Assembly: GCA_900618795.1 (NCBI GenBank)
Contig: UYJD01000002.1
Location: 2,604,802-2,668,801 of the forward strand
Direction: 5' to 3'
Origin: Cyanodermella asteris
Lineage: Eukaryota > Ascomycota > Lecanoromycetes > Ostropales > Stictidaceae
DNA: 64,000 nucleotides
The position numbers and the translations under genes were made by a program. The notes under the pieces were generated by a model, which was not told the DNA's origin, ran no database searches, and saw only the letters and a list, made by a program, of their open reading frames with translations. The stretch's first letter is position 1. Each line of letters opens with the position of its first letter. Positions 42,481 to 52,319 of this stretch are shown here, piece after piece.

Positions 42481-42688
42481 AGCAAACATATATCGACGGC
42501 ACCTCCGGCACCTCCGTATCGAGAGGGCGTCTGAACAGGGCGGAGAGGTCGACCTTAAGAAGCGGAGGGAGGCCCTCCATATGTAGCGGTCGCGACCCTC
42601 CGGAAGTAGAGGGCGGCAACGGCGCTAGGCCAAAAGAGGAAATTGACAGGAAGAGAGATGACGCTGCGCGCGGGGAAGTTGAATTCAT
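42479..42688 (-). other. Short open frame next to the RIP-like block
   Basis: A 69-codon ATG frame, Pro/Leu/Ser-rich (PLHMEGLPPLLKVDLSALF), containing a local GGAGGGAGGCCCTCC palindrome. It could be a fragment of a dispersed repeat rather than a gene. Confidence 0.2.
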
Positions 42689-43472
42689 CTTAGTGTGTTT
42701 GGGAACGGTCGCTCTTCGTGACGGCCTTTCGGTTCAGTTCGTGTCGCAGGTGCGACAGAGATGTAACCTTTTATCAGGTGATGCTGTTCTGAACTTGGTG
42801 AGTCGCGACGATAGTAGAGAGTTTAGAATTGTTCTGCATGTCAATTGAGTGCAATTTTGTCTCTTGCGATCGAAAACAAGGTGTTGTGTACGCAGTTGTC
42901 AAAAACAACATGAGAAGAAATGAGGAGATGGGGCAGAATTCTGTAATTGAGCAATAGTTTGAGCATTGACTTCAGGGCACAGGGAAGTAATTTGACTTCT
43001 GATTTCAAATGGTGTGATCGGCGGAGCCAAACCCTGAAACGACCGTGCCACATTTGTCAGCTGGCTGAGGTCGTATCGGCTCTCAACCATCGGCTGGAAT
43101 ATTGCCCCGACGGCCCGGCGGTCGAAAATGAGCATTCAAAATAAATCATTCCATGCCCGTAAACTGTCCGCCTGGACTCTAATTGGGTGATCGTTGCCAG
43201 AACTTGGAGAAACCCAAACAGATGCCATCACTGTTCGCAACATGGTGTCGAACAGAGTGATGGTGGTTCTCCAGATATAAAAGGCACTGAAGCCCGTCCA
43301 AATTGAACATGTAAATCAAAGACTTGCTAGTATTGACAAGATATCTCTTTTTGAATAGACTTCAATTGCCTATAGAACCTCATTTACAGAGATCGCACCT
43401 CCATTCGAACCCATCTCGTCAAGCCCCTGCCATCCCTTTTCACAATCAGCATCAGTTTCGCATAACGCCGTC
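42689..43472. other. Intergenic, upstream of the NmrA-like gene
   Basis: No supported gene. A TATAAAAG word at about 43277-43284 lies about 190 bp upstream of the ATG at 43473 and could be a TATA box. Confidence 0.4.
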
Positions 43473-44228
43473 ATGTTTGCCGCGGACATAAACACCCTCA
43501 AGACTTGCGCCTTCTTCGGTGCCACAGGCGGATGTGCCAACTGGGCCCTCGTTCTCGCACTGAAAGCCGGACATCGGGTGACCGCACTGGCACGCACACC
43601 CAGCAAACTCACCGACATGCTAGCCGCGCACGGCGTGGGCAAGGCCATCATGGACCAAAACCTTCACATCGTACAAGGCGATGCCAAGGACCCGGCTTCA
43701 GTCAAGGCGACCATTGAATATCGTCCCATCGACATCATCATATCCGGGATCGGCGGCAATGTCCTTGCCAAAGATTACAAGGCAACGCAGGTCACGCTGG
43801 TTCAGGATGCAGCTCAGATCTTGGTGGATGTCCTCCGCGAACTGAAACTCGAGAAGAAGCCATTCTGCGCGATGATCTCGACCACGGGCATCAGCGAGAA
43901 GCAGGACGTGCCTCTGCTCATGCAGCCGTTGTACCACTGGCTGCTGGCGACACCTCATGCTGACAAAAAGGCAATGGAGGAGATCGTCATGAAGGCTGGA
44001 TCAGGCGACAGTCCTGTCATTGACGGATGGACCTTGATTCGACCTGCCTTGCTGACTGACCGGAAGGAACCTAAAGGGCCCGAGCGGTGGGAAGTTGGTA
44101 CAGAAGAGGAGCCAGCAGTCGGATACACAATACCCCGCAAGGACGTTGGCCTGTGGATTTATGAAGAGCTGATCAAGGGAGAAGTCGCAATTTGGCGAGG
44201 TGTCAAACCTAGCTTGGTTGCGCACTAG
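43473..44228 (+). CDS. NAD(P)-binding Rossmann protein, NmrA/SDR-like
   Basis: Single exon, 251 residues. Residues about 12-45 contain the nucleotide-binding strand and GATGGCANWALVLALKAGH turn, followed by ALARTPSKL, where an Arg after the second strand suggests NADP(H) preference. Later elements are HIVQGDAKDPASV, IIISGIGGN and a C-terminal DGWTLIRPALLTD segment, in the order seen in the NAD(P)H-binding (NmrA-like) branch of atypical short-chain dehydrogenases. These act as redox enzymes or redox-sensing regulators; there is no clear catalytic YxxxK, so a binding or sensor role is possible. It is cytosolic. The gene converges on MET8, with 218 bp between the stop codons. Confidence 0.85.
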   Translation: MFAADINTLKTCAFFGATGGCANWALVLALKAGHRVTALARTPSKLTDMLAAHGVGKAIMDQNLHIVQGDAKDPASVKATIEYRPIDIIISGIGGNVLAKDYKATQVTLVQDAAQILVDVLRELKLEKKPFCAMISTTGISEKQDVPLLMQPLYHWLLATPHADKKAMEEIVMKAGSGDSPVIDGWTLIRPALLTDRKEPKGPERWEVGTEEEPAVGYTIPRKDVGLWIYEELIKGEVAIWRGVKPSLVAH

Positions 44229-44446
44229 TTGATAGCCTGAAAACACAATGCCATACTCACATCGTACAATTTCGAAGGACCGTGTACATGACAGTCATTA
44301 AGATACAGCTGTGAAGAGAGTGTGCTGTGAAGAATGCACCGATCTACCCATATCTTGGGTCGGTGAGGTAGGCGAACGCACCTGTTCATCACAACCAGCA
44401 CAATCAATCGTGGCAGGGAGCGGGACGCGGCCATCTGAAGATGTGC

Positions 44447-45297
44447 TCAAAACCACCCAAAGCTTCCGTCAAACTCCCAGATCGGTGGTTCTGTTTCTCC
44501 CCGTACCTTTCGCAATGACGGAACATCTTCTTGTCTGTAGGATTCCAGGAGATTTTCCATGTCCTTCTCAGACATGTCGACCAAATCCTCCAGACTCCAG
44601 TTCTCGCAGACTTTCGATATCCTAAGATTGTCAGCAACTGAACGCGATGCGTCTGCGATCTACTTTACCATCTCATCCGTTTCGGCCCCTCCTCAATCTG
44701 CGGTACTCTCCGTCGCAACCGCTTTCGAAGCTCGCCGACTTTCTGAATTGCCGCTCCCGTGTTCGTCGGCAAGCTGCTAGCAATCTGCTTTCGCACGATG
44801 CTGGCGAGCTTGGGGCCGTTGCCGTTTGTGCTGACCATGATCTGGAGCGGACCGTCACGGTGAACGCTGCCGAAGTAAAAGTCGCATTCCGGCGGCACGT
44901 CTGCGATGTTTGCCGCAATCCTTCTCTCTTTGCATAACTTGTAGATTTGTGTAGATGCCTCGGGGTCGTCCACCGCCGTCAAGACCATGTCCACTCCGTC
45001 TAGATCCGACGGCTCGAATTTCCGATCCACATAATCGACCTGCTTCTTGTCGATCCGGTATGCGACTTCATCGTTGAGGCCTTCGTTCGGAGAGACGACC
45101 GTCACCTTTGCATCGGCGTTGAGGACATTGAGGACACGCCCTGCGGCAACCTGTCATTGTGTTAGCTGCGAAAGTTCGCCTCTGCAGAATTGGGCACTGA
45201 CCTCACCACCGCCGACGACCAGCACACGCTTGTTCTTGACTTGCCACGCGAGGATTAGAGAGCCTCCGCCTTGTACGTCAGGGTAACGCGCGGCCAT
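44447..45297 (-). CDS. MET8: Siroheme synthase, precorrin-2 dehydrogenase/ferrochelatase (Met8)
   Basis: Three exons, 45297-45202, 45150-44669 and 44621-44447, encode 250 residues, close to yeast Met8 (274). Introns are 51 nt (GTCAGT donor) and 47 nt (GTAAAG donor, GCTGAC branch, CTTAG acceptor). The N-terminus has the NAD-binding loop NKRVLVVGGGEVAAGRV, then VTVVSPNEG. The middle holds DMVLTAVDDPEAS and an IAANIADVPPECDFYFGSVH segment containing the Asp and His/Cys-type residues expected around the active site. The C-terminus (RMRWISKVCENWSLEDLVDM) is the short helical Met8 tail. The bifunctional enzyme oxidises precorrin-2 to sirohydrochlorin and inserts Fe2+ to make siroheme, the cofactor of sulfite and nitrite reductases. 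Cytosolic. Confidence 0.92.
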
Positions 45298-47202
45298 TTG
45301 CACCTTGAGGGAAACACAGGGAAGCAGGAATGAAGCTGCTTTTGTGTTTCCGCAAGCCTGGTCAGGCGCTCCGCGGAGTCTAGACAGCTCGGAGGAGCTT
45401 GGACGGAGGGTCTATCGATAAGGCTGTCGCCAAGACCCGAGCGGGCTTCTCCGGGCCATTGAAAGTTAGGTAGCTTTGGACGACATGATTGACGCTCACG
45501 GTGCAAGGTACCTTGACTACAGCACTTTGTTACCTGGCGGCGTACATAAGTTCTATGCTCCGCTTGAGAATCCCGGGCATATCTCTCGTGCTAAGCCAGA
45601 ACTACTTACCCTCAACGCACGGCCTTCGCAGTACTCGTCACATGCCTGCCGTTGCTCTCGCTGGCCGGAAAACAAAGAGAGACTCCCAGTAAACAATATC
45701 CGTGCCGAAGATGGTTTTGAAAAGCAGACTTGCCGAGCTATGGGGGTTACAGAAGCGTGTTTAAACGTTCAAGACGTTTCGCCACGCCTTGCGGATGGAG
45801 GCGACTAACTTGAACGAACCATAACGGTGGACACGTACTCGTTGAGCAAGGCATGCTGTGCTCTCCACAAGAGACGCTACTCGTAGGCCATCTGAAGTGT
45901 TGGTCGTTGATTTCTCGATAAATCCAAGGGAGATTGGCTCGAGTTAAGGTCAAGATAGTGCCGACCCAGGAAACCTTGTTTGAACGTACTCGCTATGCCA
46001 ATACGAACGACACAACGGTTGATCTCTATCTTGCTTCGGGCTGTGAAAGTTTGCGGTCCATTTCTTTCCATTTGCAACATGTTTTCATATTGTAATGATA
46101 GACATTGTGTGGATCTATGGGCCTCATGATTGTTCAATGCGTTCGCTGTCCAGACCTCTGTGTATCAAAGCTTCTTACTATTGCAACCGCTACGACAAGA
46201 TGATGACCGAGGGAAACATTATCCCTCACAACGGCAGCAAAAAATTTGTGGGCCTTCGTTAACATCCCGACGAGGGGTCCAACACATTCGGAAACTTTGT
46301 GACAGCCGTTGAGTCCGGACACGAGCCTGAAAAGCTGTCAAGAGTATTCGAGGCGTTCAAGGTGAACTAGGTCGTCTAATCCTGGCGAGCCTGGCGCTTA
46401 TAACAGAAGCGCCGCATCAGGGTTCAGGACATGCTTTTTTGACAGGTTTACAGGGCTCTTCGGACCTTTCGTAACACACCGCAGTCGAATGTGGTGCAAC
46501 ATGAGCGTGGCAAGAAATCTGAGCGCTGTTTCTGGCCAGTCGCCAACCCACGACATCCGACGACTAATTCGCAGGTCACGTCAGGACGGTAAGCGACAAA
46601 ATAGTTGGTACTGAGTCAGGGCCCGGGTGGATCCAATGCAAGGCCAATACGACGATACACGATCACCTCTCGTGAGACGCACGCAGAACGCAGGCTTCGT
46701 CCATCCGACGCCGCGCTTACAATCCCGACTCCGCGTCCAATATACACAGACAGCACCGTGCTGCGTACCAGTTGGTACTGATTTCTGACATTCGACAAAC
46801 GGGATGTCCTCTTCAGCTTGATTTCTCTTCCCCAGCACAGTCTGTACCGTCGACTCAAAACGAGAGGATTCAACCTTGCTTGGTCCAGATGTACCGACAG
46901 GAGAGTGACCATGCCAACATGCGTATGAGATGTCAAAGGGCGCCTCCACCATGTAAGGATACAAAACCCCCACCGAGTGCGCTCGTAATGTCCTTTTTCT
47001 TCTCCTATCGACAAATCAAAAGCAGGAAGACACCTCATTCCAAAGGTCAAACATCCCGGAGACGGATCCCAGTCGCTCAAACAGCCTCCCTTAAACGAAC
47101 GCCTGTTCCACGCGGCAAAACCTCCAGTGTTCCATCCCAGTCTCGGCCCATATCGCAGCAGTCGAGCCGGCTTCGATTGCCGTTGCGTCGATAGAGACTA
47201 AT
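45298..47202. other. 1.9-kb gene-poor region
   Basis: Left end is the MET8 upstream region. The rest shows only short frames without domains on either strand (for example minus 47080-46616). Confidence 0.45.
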
Positions 47203-47580
47203 ATGTCTAACCAGCTCAGAGTCCAAGTCACACTCCCTCCAGCATATCACGACTACGCATGGCCAGCCAGCGTCAAAGCCGGGGAAGAGGCCAGGAACGA
47301 CAAGGGTTACCCGCTCGCCGTCTATCTCGAGCCGCCCGGCGACCCCAGCTACACGGTCTACATGCGCCTCGCAGCCACGGAGCTGAGCTACGATAACCTT
47401 GATAACCACCGGTTCGAAGCCACGCCCAATACGTGGGGGTGCGGAAACACCGGCATACTGAACGAATTCAAATTCCTGGGCCTGACGTTCAAAATACGGG
47501 GACTTCATACCGTGTACATCATACTCTACAAGGATAAGCGGTACCAGAGGGAGATTCGAACGACGTTGAGGGTCACGTAG
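47203..47580 (+). CDS. Small beta-rich hypothetical protein
   Basis: A 125-codon single-exon frame with a good start context (AATATGT). The text reads as alternating beta strands: LRVQVTLPP, YPLAVYLEPP, YTVYMRLAATELSY, then EFKFLGLTFKIRGLHTVYII and IRTTLRVT. This layout, with F-x-F-x-x-L followed by a G-x-(H/Y)-x-(V/L) strand, recalls the end of velvet-type or immunoglobulin-like folds, but it is too short for a full velvet domain and I do not assign it. There is no signal peptide or membrane segment. It stands alone in a gene-poor region. Confidence 0.5.
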   Translation: MSNQLRVQVTLPPAYHDYAWPASVKAGEEARNDKGYPLAVYLEPPGDPSYTVYMRLAATELSYDNLDNHRFEATPNTWGCGNTGILNEFKFLGLTFKIRGLHTVYIILYKDKRYQREIRTTLRVT

Positions 47581-47939
47581 ATCGTCCGGGTCCGGGTCCG
47601 CAACTTTCGGCCGTGTTTCACCTTCTCGGAGCATTCACTTGGGAGCAAGATCGAGCTGGATATCAACAGTGATGGAACGGGTGCTCAGGGAGTGGCTGCA
47701 CACAACGGCATTTGCGGATCTGGATGTATTTGTTGTATGAACACTGCGGCAGGACCTGCAGAATAATGAGCATGGGAAATGTATGAATGAGATTAGATAG
47801 AGAATGAACGGGCAACCGAAAACGCAATGAATGACGGTCACTACATCTACCGTCGCCCTGTAGCCAGGAGGAGCAGACTTATCTCAACGTGGTACAGATT
47901 GGCTGGCCAGAATGCATAGATGATCGTGAAGACCGCAAT
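47581..47939. other. Intergenic, nothing seen
   Basis: 3' region of the small beta-rich ORF and of the decayed monooxygenase on the opposite strand. Confidence 0.5.
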
Positions 47940-49780
47940 CTATTGAGTCGTTGACAGCTCCAAAATCTTTACAAGTCGATGGTCACTCGCCAAGAAAGGA
48001 GAATTCCAATCACGCCACCAGTACTTCCGATGCGAACAAGGACCAGCTTCACACACCAGCCTATCTACATCCCACAACGGTTCGTAACAGGAGCTCAACC
48101 CACCGCCCCATTTTGTGGGATGTCGCCGGCGTAAAAACATAACATGGTACGCAACGTCTCTCCTCACTTCTTCCGGAGAAGGCAGCTTCATCCGGCCATA
48201 TAGGAACGTCGTGGCCCAGATGGCTTGAGGCTCAGCGACGGTTAAATCATTGGAAAGCCTCGACAGTCCGAGGAATAGCACCGAGTGATCGGAAATGGGG
48301 AGCATACCGCGGTAGAGCCGCGCTGGGGTGGAAGGTGTCAGCATGCTCTTTTAGCTCACGTCTGTCGATCGATCAGGGTTTGGGTATTCCTGGACGATCG
48401 CCTCGTCTGCTTCTTGTATGAGAAAATTGCAGAGCTGGGCTTGTTCGAGGCTACCCTGCTTTGGGTCGTGAGGAAAACTCAGCTCTTTAGCGTTCTCGGG
48501 GCTGAAATGGGACAATATGAGCTCCACCCAGTGCCGTAGAGTACGATGTCGGTGGGTATGGTAGGCCCGTCATCTAGACGGATGCCTGTTTCGTAGACCG
48601 ATAGCACGTCGCCGCGATACACATGGATATTCTGGGCGATGTTGTCCCAGAATTCCGACTATTGGAGCGAGGCCAGGCGAGCACTATCCCAGAGGAAGCT
48701 TTGACACAAATCAGTCGAGAGCACGTCGATGGGACACCGTACACAAATACTGAGCTGTCCACTTCCGATCCTATCGTGGGTTCCATCTTCTTAAAGCCCG
48801 GCAAAGCACCTCTTCGATGATGACAGTCGGCGGTCGCCTTTTTTTTCGTGTCTGTGGCGAGCAGTTTTACCATGAGTCTATCCGCCTGCTCCTCGGACTG
48901 GTGGTAGTGACAGGCCGATGGAGCTACCAGTTGAAAACCCGAAAGGGCTCAATACAAAGGCAGCACGAGTCCAACCTTCCACAAAATGAACCAATGGAAA
49001 TTCCGCCATAGGATCGACGAACAAGCCAGGACCGTTACTGTCGATCTTCCCAATAAAACAACTGACTTGCTTGCCGGGTTTGACTGCAGAGTATAGCATG
49101 TCCGCTGCCGACTTCCCACTGCCTGTTGCCGCCAAATTCTGACACACTGAGTTGGGCCCAAGAAGATCACGGTACTGAGCCCCAACTTCACGATGATGGA
49201 CGGCCCTGATTGGGCAATCCGCGGTCGTCAGATATGCCGGCATCACAGAGGCGGAGGTTATACCGTCGGCCACGATCGAGGTCTTACAACCTACCGATCG
49301 AAGGTCCGGCATGGCGACCTCCAAGGTCCAAAGTCACCTCTCTCGTTGGTTGATTTGACCTCGGCGTTAAGCCACGTGCACTCCGTGATCGATCTACCTT
49401 CATATACATGGCTATCCAGGTATTCCTCCAGATGCTGCACGACATACTTAGCGGGAAAGGTCCCATCTATCATCGGCACATCCGGATCAAGCTCGACATG
49501 GGCATCCGAGAGGTACGAGTGACTCAAAGGGCTCTGAATCCAGAAACGTTCAAAACTCCTTCCTGCAAGCCAGATCGGCACGATTTGCCCTTGTGATATC
49601 GACAGCACAAGGGATCCGATATGGCTCCAGACTCGGCCGATCACGCAATCTTGTTCAAGCATCAACAATCGAGCTTGCGGGTAAGTGTTCAGATAGAATT
49701 TGCGCTGAATGATAGTCGAGTGCAGTCGGGATCTCATGATGGTACGGGACTCTCGCTTCAGCCGGCTTTCGACATTGCGA
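47940..49780 (-). pseudogene. Decayed flavin-containing monooxygenase (FMO-like)
   Basis: Pieces of one FMO/BVMO-type flavoprotein lie in correct order but in different frames on the minus strand. About 49765-49300: the first nucleotide-fold end YPQARLLMLEQDCVIGRVWS, with GR where the family has GG, then FPAKYVVQHLEEYLDS. About 49320-48880: the second dinucleotide fold GSGKSAADMLYSAVKPGKQV. About 48670-48485: FWDNIAQNIHVYRGDVLSVY and PTDIVLYGTGWSS. About 48500-48000: a C-terminal segment with LCNFLIQEADEAIVQEYPNP, an in-frame TAA, then ARLYRGMLPISDHSVLFLG and SSCYEPLWDVDRLVCEAG. At least three frame changes and one internal stop are needed, and no intron set I tried repairs them. The first Gly-rich FAD motif is not visible. 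Enzymes of this type oxygenate N-, S- or carbonyl compounds with NADPH. Confidence 0.72.
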
Positions 49781-52319
49781 CTGGGTAAGATTAGCCGCTG
49801 TTCGCTGTTTGACACAAGCCATGAGATGGCATTGTCCCGGAAAACCCGGCCAACGGTTCCCATCATCTGATGATATCAGATATGGGTTCCTAGCATCGAC
49901 GATTTGGCGAGCTTTGAAACGGGTCGCTGCCCAGTCACGAAAGCACATTGGTTTCGTAAAATTTCTAGAGCACACTCGAAGCCGTGCAACGAGCATATGA
50001 ATATTAGAGCGACAGATAGGCTCGATTCCCTGTTGGTGCGATCTGCTGCTCGACAAGGGTCTCGAATGAAGCCAGACAAGGGATCATGCTTCAGACGAAG
50101 AGCGTGATCGGGAAGGTGGTTCGACTCGCTGGGGCCACTTTCATTTTCGTAGGATCTGAAATACTCGAGCCCCGCGAAGTATATTACCAATGTTTTGCTA
50201 ACACCAGTCCGCGATGTCCACGGCGGCTCGGGGATGGTGTTTTGTCCACGCAGATCTGGCTCCAGGCAGACCAATGCTACAGTATCACGTTCGCAATTGA
50301 ATGACTGCCCAGACTGCGTTGCGGCTCTGCTGTTACGGGGCCAAGTCCCTTGTATGTAAAGTGGAACCCCGGCTCGGCAGCGCCTTTGACAGGTCGCCCT
50401 CGCCGTCCGAAGGGGTCGGTGGAACCGTGGCAGAATCGTCGCTGGTAGACTGACAGTGGTCGCAGCGCGCTTGAACCAAGCACCACCGTGTTTAGCCTTT
50501 GTGTGCCCACGTCTAGGATGAGGAGCACAAACCGGAACGCGTCGAGGGCCAATGGGCAGACATTCCGGGGCTAGCATGAAAGCGAGGTGTTTCAGCGAGG
50601 GACCAGAGGAGGTTCCTGTGTCCTTGAAGGACTCTTAGACGCAGGGTGACGGGAAATGTGTTTATGGTTCTGAGCCGACTACGTGCTTTGACGACGGGAA
50701 TTACTGACAGGGCTGATATTGCCACAGCGGACGGAATATGGGGAGAGCTTTTGCCAATCGCCCGGCAAGGTGCAGCGTTCGAGGCACATGGGTCTTGCTT
50801 GAAGAGGGTATGTAGTGCCAGGACGTGGTCATAAGGCCCTCCTCGATATATAAAGCGCCCGGGTGGCGTCAGAAAAGGTATGTACGGGGTCGCACAACGG
50901 CTGGGATCAATGAGAGGGGTGCTCTCATGTCTAATCCACAGAGGAGTGAGTCTGAATATAGTCGGAACATGTGTAGCGCGGCTCGAGGCCCGCAGAGAGG
51001 AGGGCTACGTTCGTTCCTCCGAATCTCGACCAGGCTCATGCTTGAGCGGACGCTAAAGTCGCCGGCGGTGAAGAGATGCTGATGAAGACGGAGCTGACAG
51101 CGGGCTGGTGGAGCTGGTTGGGATGAGGGAGTGCAGGGACAAGGGGTGAGGGACGTCCCGGGACTATAGCGACTTGTAGTAGGAATCAGCACGACAGACA
51201 CAAAGTTTGAGACCGCTTTAGCTTCAGCATTATTCAATGATAATCTCAAGGGCAAGAATAATAACGAATCTTCGCAGAAGTGCTCGTGCTCCAAGCCGCA
51301 GCCGTCGATAGAGTAGCCAACCAACAGCGGGTCGGCTCAAAACGCCACGGGATCGGCTTCGACTATTGGCATGCACTGTCAATTTCCCAGGCGAGCAAGT
51401 CGTCCAGTCCCTGTCGTCGCTCTGCCGGGCGTACGAATATGGAGAAGGACAAGGGGTGGGGATGATGAGGCCCGAGTGTCTTGCTTCCTGCGTTTTGCTT
51501 CTTGCATGTCCGGGCATGTCGTGCAGTATACGGCGTCTCGGTAGGCATGAATCTGGAGTAGCAGCCACTCACGGTCGAGCTATTCCCGGGCAGGAGAGTG
51601 ATGTGCATGTCTGTCGCGACTGCGTGGACTGTGGGAAAGGACATACAGCTCGTCGTGGAAGTTGTGCTTGGTGGCGACGAATAGTGACTCCTGGGCGGTG
51701 TTCCTGGCACAAGTACCATTCAGTAGTGTCTAGCTGTACTGTATAGCAGCAGTAGCTCGAACAGATACATACTTTGTCTCTCCCTCCCCCCTGTCGGCGC
51801 CGAGAGCGAGCAGCTTCGTTCTAGCAGACATCTAGCCGACTTGCTGCTAGCGCCCTTGTCGTCTCCCTCCGACCAGATCCCCATCCTCGCTCCCAACGGC
51901 CTGGGGCGTGTTTCATGCCTTCGTCTGCCAGACCTGCGCTCCGCTCCATCCTCCAGCGAGTCTTGCACGTCTTGCACGCCCTGTCCTGACCGACTTCCGT
52001 CACCATCACCTTTCGCGTTTCCAGTTGCCCGCCACTGGCCAGCTGCTGCGCCTGCGAGCCATTGGACAGAGTTCAAGCGTCCCGGCAGCTCGGCTGGCTG
52101 CATGCCCATGCCACCTTCGTCGGAACTACTCTGCATGTCACGATAACTACACAACCCTTTGCGACCCTCGACATACTGCATCTCCCATCTCTGTCGAGCT
52201 ATACAGCATCGTTTTTGGAGGATTCTCGCCGCCCATGAGGTCGTGAACAGAAAGAGCCTGGAGGTCATTTGGTATCGCCATCGGCAGTGCTATATTACAA
52301 AGCACGGCCCGCCGGCGAG
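49781..52319. other. 2.5-kb gene-poor region
   Basis: No domain-bearing frame on either strand. The right part (about 51,780-52,319) is CT-rich and probably the promoter and leader of the LIM-RhoGAP gene. Confidence 0.45.

Noticed and set aside
48340-48390. 37-nt intron (GTGAGC, GCTGAC, CCCAG) in the FMO relic
   Set aside because: It is shorter than usual fungal introns and leaves the wrong frame afterwards.
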